8,482 nucleotides of DNA. Origin: Myxococcota bacterium. Lineage in GTDB: Bacteria; Myxococcota_C; UBA6777. Of this stretch, positions 1 through 8,387 are shown piece by piece. Both the position numbers and the translations under genes were made by a program. The stretch covers positions 1 through 8,482 of the forward strand of contig CAUJFU010000499.1 in assembly GCA_963169055.1 (NCBI GenBank), given 5' to 3'. Each line of letters opens with the position of its first letter. Within the stretch, counting starts at the first letter, position 1. The notes under the pieces are model-generated. The model made no database searches and was not told where the DNA came from. It saw only the letters and a program-made list of their open reading frames with translations.

Positions 1-336
1 AAGAACGCCTTCACCCACAGGGACGTCCACCAAATTTCCGCTGCGGTATACTTCGATCCCTGCGTACAGCTGGGCGCTTTCTTCGATCAACGCCACGCCG
101 ATATCTTCGGGATTCAAGCGCAACACCATCCCCCGCGATCCGTCCGCAAAAAGGATCTCTTCGCCCATCCGCGCCCCCGGAAGTCCCGTCACTCGGACAA
201 CTCCACGCTGTACTTCGCGGACGCGCCCGATCTCTCGAAGCGTTGGCTCCAATAAAAGTCCTGTTCTTGCGGTCTGTAGCCCCACAAAAGCTGGCGTCAA
301 GATCGCCTCCCGAAGAGAACGCGCTGGATCGGTCAT
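1..336 (-). CDS. atpA: N-ATPase F1 subunit alpha, N-terminal part (truncated by window edge)
   Basis: This is the alpha subunit of the F1 head, which alternates with beta and carries non-catalytic nucleotide sites. Only the first 112 codons are inside the window, so the Walker A motif and the rest of the protein are missing because of the window edge and not because the gene is broken. The visible part is the N-terminal helix and beta-barrel domain. It contains VTGLPGARMGEEI and GMVLRLNPEDIGVALI, matching the family pattern of V-GL----GE followed by G---L----VG, and it ends in DVPVGEGVL, where the family continues with GRV-D--G-P. The ATG shares four bases with the atpF stop (ATGA, 333-336), and a purine-rich AAGGGA lies about 10 bases upstream. 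It follows atpF, as in the atpDCQRBEFAG order of N-ATPase operons; atpG should come next outside the window. Confidence 0.93.
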   Translation of the reverse strand, partial: MTDPARSLREAILTPAFVGLQTARTGLLLEPTLREIGRVREVQRGVVRVTGLPGARMGEEILFADGSRGMVLRLNPEDIGVALIEESAQLYAGIEVYRSGNLVDVPVGEGVL

Positions 337-1130
337 CTTGCACTTTTCCCTTGTGGTGTGGGGGCTTGGGCGGAACGAACGCTGAGGGCGTGTTGGAAGG
401 TTGCACCCAAAGCATCGAGGTATTCGCGGAGGTTCCATGCGATCTCGTAAGGCGGGACTTTGAGCGAGATACCGCCGAGCAGCGCGGGTTCTTGCGCAAA
501 GTCCACGCGCACAGCGGAGTCTGCGATCTGTTCGAGTTGTGTGGTGATGGCCTGTTGTTGGGTGTCGGAGAGCAAAAAGCGCGTCTGGACGACAAGGGAT
601 TCGGTGGGTTCGTGAAGGGCGCGCTTGAGGGCGACTTGGGTGGTGGGGTCGAGTGCCGCGAGTTTTTGCAAAAAGGCCGAGGTGATGGCTTGTTCGAGAT
701 CGGCGTGGGCAAGGTCGCGCAATGCGTTTGTGGCGATGGCAAGGGTTTCTTCGCCGACGCGCCGTTGCAGGTCAAGCAAGAAGTCCTCTTTTTCTTGCTC
801 GATGGACCCTAACCATCGGTCTTTGCGCTGTTGGAGATCGTCGCGAATGGTTTCAAGCATCTGCTGTTTTTGGGCCTCGGCTTCTTCGCGGATGCGCGAT
901 AAAGAGGCTTCTTGGGTCTCTCGCAACAGGCGTTGCTGCTTTTGGTTGTCCTCAAGGGCGATCTGCGCCTGCTGTTGGAGGCGTTCGGCCTCCTCCCATC
1001 GCTGCGCAACGGTTTGTTCGCGCTTGTCCATCACGGCCAACAATGGGGCATAAAGGAAGCGTTTGAGCAGCGCCATCAAGATCAGAAAGTTGACGATCTG
1101 GGCGCTGACAGTGAACCAATCGATACTCAC
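333..1130 (-). CDS. atpF: N-ATPase Fo subunit b with delta-like C-terminal extension, GTG start
   Basis: This is the peripheral-stalk b subunit, joining the membrane sector to the F1 head. The 265-residue protein begins MSIDWFTVSAQIVNFLILMA, a single N-terminal membrane helix (about 6-24) with the usual b-type IDWFT-AAQ-VNFL pattern. A long charged, Gln/Glu-rich coiled coil follows (about 36-155). The C-terminal 90 residues resemble the end of the delta subunit: PALLGG-SLKV at 215-225 matches delta's P-L-GG---- pattern before the final helix. No separate delta gene is visible, so b probably supplies the delta function (inference). The start is GTG at 1130: GGGAG lies 8 bases upstream, and the protein then begins where family members do. 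An upstream in-frame ATG at 1232 would overlap atpE and add 34 residues with no family counterpart. A 56-base gap separates it from atpE, and its stop overlaps atpA. Confidence 0.92.
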   Translation of the reverse strand: MSIDWFTVSAQIVNFLILMALLKRFLYAPLLAVMDKREQTVAQRWEEAERLQQQAQIALEDNQKQQRLLRETQEASLSRIREEAEAQKQQMLETIRDDLQQRKDRWLGSIEQEKEDFLLDLQRRVGEETLAIATNALRDLAHADLEQAITSAFLQKLAALDPTTQVALKRALHEPTESLVVQTRFLLSDTQQQAITTQLEQIADSAVRVDFAQEPALLGGISLKVPPYEIAWNLREYLDALGATFQHALSVRSAQAPTPQGKSAR

Positions 1131-1138
1131 CGAAAATT

Positions 1139-1143
1139 CTCCC
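1139..1143 (-). promoter_or_regulatory. Ribosome binding site deciding the GTG start of atpF
   Basis: Read on the minus strand this is GGGAG, followed by an 8-base spacer and GTG at 1130-1128. It supports the GTG start over the ATG at 1232, which lies inside atpE. Confidence 0.75.
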
Positions 1144-1186
1144 GCGTCTTGTGTACCTTGAGTGCGCAAAAGAGGCGTTGGGATGT

Positions 1187-1477
1187 TTATTTTCCGACCG
1201 TTTTGGCGGCTTGGGCGATCACATAGTTCCAAAACGGGTTGGCAAATAGCAGGATCATGGAGATCACAAGGCAGTAAATGGCCGTGGATTCGACCATCGC
1301 GATGCCCACAAACAAGGTGCGTGTGATCGTGTTGGCTTCGTCGGGTTGTTGGGCGATCGATTGGAGGGCTTGGGCGAGGGCGCGGCCTTCGCCAAGTGCG
1401 GGGGCGATCGAGCCGATGCCGACGGTCAAACCCGCAGTAAAGATCGAGACGCTGGCGATCAATCCGATGGTATCCAT
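1187..1477 (-). CDS. atpE: N-ATPase Fo subunit c, Na+-type with two-carboxylate site
   Basis: This is the rotor-ring subunit that carries the coupling ion through the membrane. It has 96 residues forming two helices (about 4-42 and 52-82) joined by the polar loop AQQPDE (42-47). Helix 2 carries E63-S64-T65-A-I-Y68, matching the EST--Y Na+ site of Ilyobacter tartaricus c (E65, S66, T67, Y70). In helix 1, E30 of ALGEG sits 33 residues before E63, exactly where I. tartaricus has Q32, so each binding site has two carboxylates. That two-carboxylate site is known from Fusobacterium nucleatum and is typical of N-ATPase c subunits. Na+ coupling is therefore strongly suggested but not proved. The loop sequence and the ending ANPFW also fit the N-ATPase type. 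AAGGAG at 1486-1491, overlapping the atpB stop, gives an 8-base spacer to the ATG. Confidence 0.96.
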   Translation of the reverse strand: MDTIGLIASVSIFTAGLTVGIGSIAPALGEGRALAQALQSIAQQPDEANTITRTLFVGIAMVESTAIYCLVISMILLFANPFWNYVIAQAAKTVGK

Positions 1478-1482
1478 AAAGG

Positions 1483-2193
1483 CTACTCCTTGGGGGTTGG
1501 TGAAGAAGACTCCGCAGGTGTCGGAGACGGATGAGCTTGATAGGCCGAAGCGATGTACACCATCGCCAAGATCGAAAAGATATACGCCTGAATCATTCCT
1601 GTGAGCAAGCCCAATAAGTCCATCATGATCGGAAAAAAGAACGGTACTACGATCAAAAGGCTACCCGTGATCAGACGACCGCTCATGGCGTTTCCAAACA
1701 GGCGAACCGCGAGCGCAAGGGTGCGAGATATCTCACCAAGGATATTAAAAGGAAGCATAAAGGCCGAAGGTTGGACATATTGGCGAAGATAAGGCAGCAC
1801 TCCTTGTTGGGCGATGCCGAACAGCGGAACGGCCACAAACACACACAACGCAAGGGCCGTGGTGGTCGACAGCGAAGCGGTGGGGGCGATAAACCCCGGG
1901 ATGACCGAAAGCAGGTTGGAAGCTGCGATAAATAGAAAAAGCGTACCGATAAAAGGCAGAAAAGGACGTGGGGGTTGTTGTCCGACATCTCGGATCTGCG
2001 AGAGGATCAGCACCAACAGGCTTTCCAACAAAGCCTGCCCTCGGGAGATCTTGACATCCGAAGAAAGGCGGCGTCCTACCCACCACGCGATCGAGACAAG
2101 CAGGGCCATCACGAACCACGTCCACAACAAGGTCGCGCTCAGCCTGATCGGCCCCCATTGCCAAAGAATCAATGCGTCAGGAGAAAGATGCAT
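1483..2193 (-). CDS. atpB: N-ATPase Fo subunit a
   Basis: This is the stator membrane subunit forming the two ion half-channels against the c ring. It has 236 residues and begins MHLSPDALILWQWGPIRLSA, the usual N-ATPase a-subunit start. Hydrophobic segments cover most of the protein. A central segment has IPGFIAPTASLSTTTALAL, typical of the family. The essential stator arginine is R164 in LALAVRLFGNAMSGRLI, equivalent to E. coli R210. The last helix (ending in AYIFSILAMVYIASAY) is followed by a short Pro/Ser-rich tail. The frame stays open upstream to an ATG at 2316, but that would read into atpR and add 41 residues unlike the family. The ATG at 2193 shares one base with the atpR stop (TGATG), and GGAG at 2202-2205 lies 8 bases upstream. 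The stop is 5 bases before atpE. Confidence 0.95.
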   Translation of the reverse strand: MHLSPDALILWQWGPIRLSATLLWTWFVMALLVSIAWWVGRRLSSDVKISRGQALLESLLVLILSQIRDVGQQPPRPFLPFIGTLFLFIAASNLLSVIPGFIAPTASLSTTTALALCVFVAVPLFGIAQQGVLPYLRQYVQPSAFMLPFNILGEISRTLALAVRLFGNAMSGRLITGSLLIVVPFFFPIMMDLLGLLTGMIQAYIFSILAMVYIASAYQAHPSPTPAESSSPTPKE

Positions 2194-2570
2194 CAGAACG
2201 ACTCCGAACGAGGTTGAGAGGGAAGATTTTTGTTGGGAGGGGTGGCTTTCGTCGGCGTGATCTGTCCGAATAATCGGATGCAAATGTAGCGTGCGACCCA
2301 AAAACCAAACAAGCACACCAACAATCGCTCAGGACGGCCTTGCATCACCAGATAAAACGCCACCCCCGCCAAAAGCATCCGCAGCGCAAAACTGCCCAAC
2401 AACCAAAGCGCAGGAGACCGTCGATGCGGGACTTGTTGGGTTGTCCACCAAAGCCCACCAAAGTAAAAGAGCCCAATTCCTACACCCAACACAAATGCAA
2501 GCAGCAACACAGCAAGCGTCAAGGGTGGGAAGCTTGTCAGAAAAAGTAGCGATAAAAAGAAGAAGCTCAT
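2193..2570 (-). CDS. atpR: N-ATPase accessory membrane subunit AtpR
   Basis: AtpR is a small membrane protein found only in N-ATPase operons. Its exact role is not settled, and help with c-ring assembly or function has been suggested. The protein has 125 residues with three hydrophobic segments at about 5-40 (long enough to hold a helix plus its run-in), 54-75 and 81-100. It contains the family-like pieces GLFYFGGLWWT (33-43), LLGSFALRMLL (57-67) and GRPERLLVCLFGFWVAR (78-94). R64, within the second membrane segment, is the conserved-looking buried arginine. A polar, Pro-rich tail follows residue 103. The open frame runs far upstream to 3041, through atpQ and into atpC, but the extension is arginine- and proline-rich shadow sequence. 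The ATG at 2570 overlaps the atpQ stop (ATGA) and has AAGGAG with an 8-base spacer. The stop overlaps the atpB start. Confidence 0.88.
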   Translation of the reverse strand: MSFFFLSLLFLTSFPPLTLAVLLLAFVLGVGIGLFYFGGLWWTTQQVPHRRSPALWLLGSFALRMLLAGVAFYLVMQGRPERLLVCLFGFWVARYICIRLFGQITPTKATPPNKNLPSQPRSESF

Positions 2571-2995
2571 CGCTTCAGCTCCTTGGAAGTGTCGGTGGGA
2601 TGGGCGGAAGGGGGCGTGGTGTTGGAGGGCAGGAGCGGATCGTGGGGCAGGGTTGTAGCGCGGCGCTGGCTTTCCTTTTCGATCCAGTACCATGCTTGTC
2701 GACATCCCCAAAACAAACCAAGGAAGAGGAAGGTCAGCGTCCAAGATACACGAGAAGGCCAGAGATGATCGAGCCACACCCCAAACAAAGTGCCTGCAAC
2801 GGTGGGGATCGCCACCGACCAACCGACGAGGCCAAACATCCCCAAGCCGAACCAGACGGTGGGTGGGCCTTCTTGGCGGGCGCGAAGCTTTCGGGCCTCT
2901 CTTTGTCCGACTTCTTCGGGCCATCGATGCGAAGTCGAAGAGGATGCGTTGGGGTTGGGCTGCTTGGTCTCGGTGGGAGGCAGATGTTGCGTCAT
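2567..2995 (-). CDS. atpQ: N-ATPase accessory membrane subunit AtpQ (AtpZ/I-like)
   Basis: AtpQ is a small two-helix membrane protein related to the AtpZ/AtpI ('ATPase gene 1') family, whose members help assemble the c ring or have been linked to divalent-cation transport; its job here is inferred. The protein has 142 residues. The first 45 are polar with a charged stretch (EEVGQREARKLRARQ, 27-41). TM1 (about 48-72) contains WFGLGMFGLVGWSVAIPT, and G71-D76 (GVWLDH) ends it, typical of the family. TM2 is about 83-104. The C-terminal 35 residues are Pro/Ser/Thr-rich. The ATG lies 8 bases after the atpC stop, with GAGG at 3002-3005 partly inside that stop. The stop overlaps the atpR start by ATGA. 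Together with atpR, this gene marks the operon as N-type. Confidence 0.88.
   Translation of the reverse strand: MTQHLPPTETKQPNPNASSSTSHRWPEEVGQREARKLRARQEGPPTVWFGLGMFGLVGWSVAIPTVAGTLFGVWLDHLWPSRVSWTLTFLFLGLFWGCRQAWYWIEKESQRRATTLPHDPLLPSNTTPPSAHPTDTSKELKR
2579..2584 (-). promoter_or_regulatory. Ribosome binding site deciding the atpR start
   Basis: The minus-strand sequence is AAGGAG, 8 bases before the ATG at 2570-2568 and inside the end of atpQ. It supports the short 125-residue AtpR against the longer open frame from 3041. Confidence 0.75.
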
Positions 2996-3003
2996 CTTTG
3001 ACC

Positions 3004-4859
<1,856 letters not shown>

Positions 4860-4891
4860 TCACCAAGGTACGAGATCTTTTCGCTGTTGTG

Positions 4892-4905
4892 TTGACCTGC
4901 GTCAA
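4892..4905. promoter_or_regulatory. Candidate operator: 14-bp dyad TTGAC-N4-GTCAA
   Basis: This is a perfect 5-bp inverted repeat with a 4-base centre (CTGC), about 100 bases upstream of atpD. Each arm reads TTGAC outward, so it also resembles a -35 box on both strands, but no good -10 follows at 16-18 bases on either strand. A second partial dyad, TTGG-N5-CCAA, lies at 4854-4866. Either could bind a regulator of atpD or of the divergent receptor; this is inference from symmetry only. Confidence 0.3.
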
Positions 4906-4963
4906 GCCTTTGGTGTGCAGCTTTCTCGATGCAAGCGATCAAACAGGCCGATATATGGGGGGC

Positions 4964-4993
4964 TTGCTTTTGCGAACGAGCGTCGTTTATATC
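4964..4993 (+). promoter_or_regulatory. Weak sigma70-like promoter candidate for the receptor gene
   Basis: TTGCTT at 4964-4969 and TATATC at 4988-4993 are separated by 18 bases, each matching four of six consensus positions. It would give a leader of about 120 bases before the chosen start at 5123. The match is poor enough to arise by chance. Confidence 0.22.
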
Positions 4994-5122
4994 TTGCGGC
5001 GCGTTGTCGGCGCGGAAGGTTTTGGATACGCCGTGGGCGATGAGAAATCTCCGATACGCCGATGGTATCAGGCTTTTGGCGTGTCACGCCTCGAATGGCT
5101 TGGGTTGTTGGGTGGTTTGGGT

Positions 5123-7360
5123 ATGGAAGGTTTGCGTGGTCGTACAAGCGCGGGGGGGATACGCCTCGTTGCGTGGTGTTGGTTCTTGGCATGGATCGGG
5201 CCGTTGTGTTCTGGCGTAGGCTATGCGCAGCCTGTTTTTCCCACCTCTCGCCCCACATCCTCGGCTGTTCGCACATCGCCAATCAAGCCAAAAACACCCC
5301 CATCGCACGCCGACAAACAAAACAAACCAGATACGAAGCACCAGCGTTCAACGCTGAATATCCCGAACGATCAACGTTCAAGGCTGAATATCCCGAAACA
5401 TCGGCCTCCAACGCCGCCTGAGTTTTCTTCGGAGACGCGGGGGCGATTGTTTCGTGCGCCGACGGCTGGTGCGGGAGAAGTCGAGCGCGAGACATTGGAG
5501 ACGTATGCGCGCAATCAAGCGTCCGAGCTTTTGCAGGCAACATCGGGCTTGTATATGTCCCAACATACGGGGCGGGGAAAAGCACACCAATTTTTCTTAC
5601 GAGGATTTGATGCGGTGCATGGCTCGGATCTCGAAGTGCGCGTTCAAGGAATCCCGATCAACGAGGTGGCGAACATCCACGGCCAAGGATATGCGGATAT
5701 CTTGTTTCTGATCCCCTCGGTAATCGGGCGATTGCGTTATGCAAAAGGCCCATTTTTGGGCGAGCAAGGGGATTTTTCGACGACAGGGACGTTGTCGTTG
5801 GATCTGGGTTTGGCGGAGCGTGGGTTGACCCTGCAAGCGGGGTTGGGATCGTTTTGGCAGCGCGAATTGGAGATCGCGTGGGGGCCGCGTGGGATGGGAG
5901 AAGACAGCTTTGTGGCGGCGCAATTTTCGCAAGGTGACGGGTTTGGTCAGAATCGTGGGTGGTTGGAAGGGCGAGGGATGGCGCAAGTGGGCCTAGCGAT
6001 CGGTCGTTATCGCTTGCGGCTGTGGGTGGCTGCGCATTATGGGCGGTTTGAGAGCGCGGGAGTGTTGCGAGAAAGCGATATCGCAAGCGGAAAGGTAGGG
6101 TTTTATGACGCTCAACGTGCGGGGATGGGTGGGCATACGGGGCGATTTTTGGCGCAAGTCGCGCTGTCTTGGAAGGATGGCGGCCAATCGCGTGAGGTGA
6201 TGTTGTACGCGATGGGGCGCGATCTTCGGCTCAAAGAGAACTTTACGGGTTATTTGAACGAAGCGCAGGGAGATACGTTCGAGCAGTTGCACAGGTTTGT
6301 GCAAGCGGGTGGGACGGCGCGTTGGGAGCATCGTTGGCTGGCGTTGGAGCAATTGCAGCGTTTGCGGATGGGCCTAGAGCTACGGTACGATCAGATCGAG
6401 CAAGCACAATATCGCCTGACGGACGGGTCGTTGCGTCACAAGACTGAGATCGACGCAGCGGTGCAAGCCTATCAGGTCGCTGCATGGGCAGATCTCGCAT
6501 CGCGTCTGACGCCGTGGTTGCGATGGCGTGCGGCTTTGCGTGCGACCTTGTTGGGGATGACGGTGGATGATCAGGTCGTGGTGGCTCCGCGCCCTTCGTC
6601 GCGTGATGGGGTGGGGTTTCAGCTTGCACCTCGTACGGTCTTGCAAGTGCTGTTTTCGTCGCGGTGGCAGCTTTTTTTGGCGTATGGGATGGGCTTTCGC
6701 TCGGCCCAAGCGCGCAGTTTGCGCGATGGCGAACGCATCCCTTTCCAAGAAGCCCACAGCGCCGAACTAGGCGGGCGTTTTTTGTTTGAGGGATGGGCTG
6801 ACGTCTCGCTGGCGATCTTTACCACTTATGTTGCGCAAGAGTTGGTCTTCGACCACGCCACCGCGAGCAACCTGTATGCTGGAGCGAGTTGGCGCGTGGG
6901 GGGAGAGTTGGATCTGCGCGTGCGTTTGGGGGTTTCGTGGCTGTGGCTGGATACGATGCTTTCTTATACGGAGGGTCGGTTTGCGACGACAGGAGAGCCT
7001 GTGCCGTACGCACCAAGGCTGTTGAGTCGGCATGGCTTGGTCTTTCGTTGGCGAGCGCCGACAGGCGGGTGGCGGCTCATGGTGGCTTTGCGTGCCTCGG
7101 TCTTGGGGCCGCGCCCGTTGCCTTTTGGGTTTGTCGGAGAGCCGATCTTTTTGCTGCACGCTGCCGCGCAAGTGACCGTAGGGCCGGTCTTTTTACGGAT
7201 CGATGGAAATAATCTGCTCAATCAAGCGTGGAAAGATGGGCAGTTTGTCTATAGTTCGGCATTTGAGCGCGGTGTGGCCCCACAAAAGATCCCACAGCTT
7301 CATTTCACTGCGGGCGAGCCTTTTCGCATCTTTGCAACGCTAGGAGTTCGGCTTTTTTAA
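5123..7360 (+). CDS. TonB-dependent outer-membrane receptor
   Basis: This is an outer-membrane gated barrel for TonB-powered uptake; the substrate is not identifiable. From ATG 5123 the protein has 745 residues. A signal peptide covers 1-35 (two early arginines, hydrophobic core LVAWCWFLAWIG, cleavage after GYA). Residues 36-105 are a Pro/Lys/Ser-rich linker with a tandem repeat. The plug spans about 121-230, with FLRGFD (158-163), VQGIPIN (174-180) and HGQGYAD---FLIP (186-198), a pattern I associate with one subgroup of plug domains. The barrel follows, with late-strand features such as DGNNLLNQAWKDGQFVYSS, and it ends in the terminal phenylalanine typical of barrel proteins. No clear TonB box is seen, nor a carboxypeptidase-like N-terminal domain. 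The start is uncertain: the frame is open back to 4697 and no strong ribosome binding site precedes 5123, but this start puts the signal peptide at the N-terminus. A GTG at 5081 is an alternative. Confidence 0.88.
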   Translation: MEGLRGRTSAGGIRLVAWCWFLAWIGPLCSGVGYAQPVFPTSRPTSSAVRTSPIKPKTPPSHADKQNKPDTKHQRSTLNIPNDQRSRLNIPKHRPPTPPEFSSETRGRLFRAPTAGAGEVERETLETYARNQASELLQATSGLYMSQHTGRGKAHQFFLRGFDAVHGSDLEVRVQGIPINEVANIHGQGYADILFLIPSVIGRLRYAKGPFLGEQGDFSTTGTLSLDLGLAERGLTLQAGLGSFWQRELEIAWGPRGMGEDSFVAAQFSQGDGFGQNRGWLEGRGMAQVGLAIGRYRLRLWVAAHYGRFESAGVLRESDIASGKVGFYDAQRAGMGGHTGRFLAQVALSWKDGGQSREVMLYAMGRDLRLKENFTGYLNEAQGDTFEQLHRFVQAGGTARWEHRWLALEQLQRLRMGLELRYDQIEQAQYRLTDGSLRHKTEIDAAVQAYQVAAWADLASRLTPWLRWRAALRATLLGMTVDDQVVVAPRPSSRDGVGFQLAPRTVLQVLFSSRWQLFLAYGMGFRSAQARSLRDGERIPFQEAHSAELGGRFLFEGWADVSLAIFTTYVAQELVFDHATASNLYAGASWRVGGELDLRVRLGVSWLWLDTMLSYTEGRFATTGEPVPYAPRLLSRHGLVFRWRAPTGGWRLMVALRASVLGPRPLPFGFVGEPIFLLHAAAQVTVGPVFLRIDGNNLLNQAWKDGQFVYSSAFERGVAPQKIPQLHFTAGEPFRIFATLGVRLF
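5342..5401 (+). repeat. Two tandem 30-bp units within the receptor linker
   Basis: Units 5342-5371 and 5372-5401 match at 26 of 30 bases and are in frame, encoding QRSTLNIPND and QRSRLNIPKH (residues 74-83 and 84-93). Each unit contains a TTCA-N4-TGAA dyad. A duplication of 10 codons in a disordered, proline-rich linker is the simplest reading. Confidence 0.85.
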
Positions 7361-7390
7361 ATGATGTAGAAGTTGCGTAGTTGAATGGTT

Positions 7391-7441
7391 TTGTGGGGTT
7401 TTACCCCACACCCCACAAGGGATCGCGGCTCCCTTGACCCC
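7391..7441. repeat. GC-rich hairpin cluster after the receptor gene (possible REP-like element)
   Basis: Two adjoining perfect stem-loops are visible. The first is TGTGGGG (7392-7398) with CCCCACA (7404-7410) around a TTTTA loop. The second is CAAGGGA (7416-7422) with TCCCTTG (7430-7436) around a 7-base loop. In addition, TTGTGGGG (7391-7398) can pair instead with CCCCACAA (7411-7418), and its G-run also with CCCC at 7438-7441, so alternative folds exist. No T-run follows, so a classic Rho-independent terminator is unlikely. It may be a dispersed palindromic element or a processing or stability structure between the receptor and lipoprotein messages. The rest of the 200-base spacer (7361-7560) holds no gene that I can support. 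Confidence 0.6.
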
Positions 7442-7560
7442 GAGTCGGCGGAACGAACAGACGTTTTTCAATACTACAACGGCTCCGCTTGAAGTAGCGC
7501 GAACACGGGTTCTTTTGATGAGTCGTGCAAGTCTTGTGGTGTAATGAGAGGAAGTCTTGA

Positions 7561-8289
7561 ATGAAAGTACGGATCTTGGTTGTCATAGCGGTGTTGCTTG
7601 GATGGCTTTTGTGTGTGGGAGCGTGTCAGGGGCCGTCCGTCGTGCCGATCCGCTTGCGGGTTCATTATCGACCGATGAATCCGACATTTCAAAGCGCTAC
7701 AGGCTGGACGGTGGCGCTGGCTTCGGCCTCTTTGCGCTTTCAAGCCCTGCGCTTTTACGAAGGGAACCCGGCCTACGCAGGACTCGCTCCAAGAAGAGGA
7801 TTTCGGAGGTTACTCCAAGGAATCTTGCCTATGGCATGGGCTCACCCCGGTCACTTTGAAGGAGGGGCGATCAAGGCGGAGTGGATCTTGGGGCAGGGGC
7901 TGGATCTGCTTGGTGACAAAGATCGCGAAGTCGCACAAATCAACGGATTCACGGGCGATTATGGCGCTGCGGAGTTTTCATTTGCAGCCGAAGATCGCGT
8001 GTCCTTGCAAGGCTCCGCAAGCAAAGACCGTCAAGAGGTGAAATTCATCTGTGATATCAGCCTTGAAAAGCGTGATATCTCAGGGATCGCTTTTGCCCAC
8101 AAGGTTGCTTCAAACGCCAAGCCCATCGTCTTTGAAATCCATACCCAAAAGTGGTTCGACTTGACCGACTTCTCGCGCTTTGTGCAAGATCAAGATATCC
8201 CTGATCGCAAAAAGCCCGATCAGACCGACACAAATATCTTGCGCAAAGCGATCCTTCAAAGCACCAGCTATGCTGTGTTTTATGAATAG
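7561..8289 (+). CDS. Lipoprotein of unrecognised family with HPGH motif
   Basis: A 242-residue predicted lipoprotein. The N-terminus MKVRILVVIAVLLGWLL is a positively charged, hydrophobic signal ending in the lipobox V-G-A-C, with C22 as the lipidated cysteine. Residue 23 is glutamine and not aspartate, so outer-membrane sorting is expected by the E. coli rule. The mature part begins with beta-like alternation (VVPIRLRVHYRP, 27-38) and has SATGWTVALASASLRFQALRFY (45-66) and AWAHPGHFEGG (92-102), whose two histidines could bind a metal. GFTGDYGAAEFSF (129-141) follows, then another beta-rich part ending in TSYAVFYE. I do not recognise a named domain. AGGA at 7549-7552 lies 8 bases before the ATG. 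It follows the receptor by 200 bases on the same strand and precedes another lipoprotein, suggesting a partner in outer-membrane uptake. That role is inferred from position only. Confidence 0.85.
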   Translation: MKVRILVVIAVLLGWLLCVGACQGPSVVPIRLRVHYRPMNPTFQSATGWTVALASASLRFQALRFYEGNPAYAGLAPRRGFRRLLQGILPMAWAHPGHFEGGAIKAEWILGQGLDLLGDKDREVAQINGFTGDYGAAEFSFAAEDRVSLQGSASKDRQEVKFICDISLEKRDISGIAFAHKVASNAKPIVFEIHTQKWFDLTDFSRFVQDQDIPDRKKPDQTDTNILRKAILQSTSYAVFYE

Positions 8290-8374
8290 GGGCCACGCGA
8301 TGGGCCTGTTTGTGAGGGGCACGTCTTTTTTTACGATTTATCCTGATCGAGACGGTGCTTTATGTGTAAAAAAG

Positions 8375-8380
8375 AAAGGA
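8375..8380 (+). promoter_or_regulatory. Ribosome binding site of the second lipoprotein gene
   Basis: AAAGGA with a 7-base spacer to ATG 8388. It picks this start over the short upstream ATG at 8362, which opens an 8-codon frame ending at the same place (TGATG overlap). Confidence 0.7.
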
Positions 8381-8387
8381 GTTTTTG

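Noticed and set aside
11-775. Minus-strand open frame of 254 codons over atpA and atpF
   Set aside because: It lies in a different frame from both real genes; its low-complexity, Pro/Arg/Ser-rich translation is a GC-driven shadow.
2194-2316. Minus-strand 41-codon upstream extension of atpB
   Set aside because: It overlaps the end of atpR. The ATG at 2193 has GGAG 8 bases upstream and begins with the family-like MHLSPD.
4929-5219. Plus-strand 96-codon frame in the divergent region
   Set aside because: Cys/Trp-rich translation, no ribosome binding site, and it overlaps the receptor signal peptide in another frame.
7391-7441. Rho-independent terminator after the receptor
   Set aside because: The stems are strong, but no run of T follows on either strand within a few bases, so I list it as a structural repeat.
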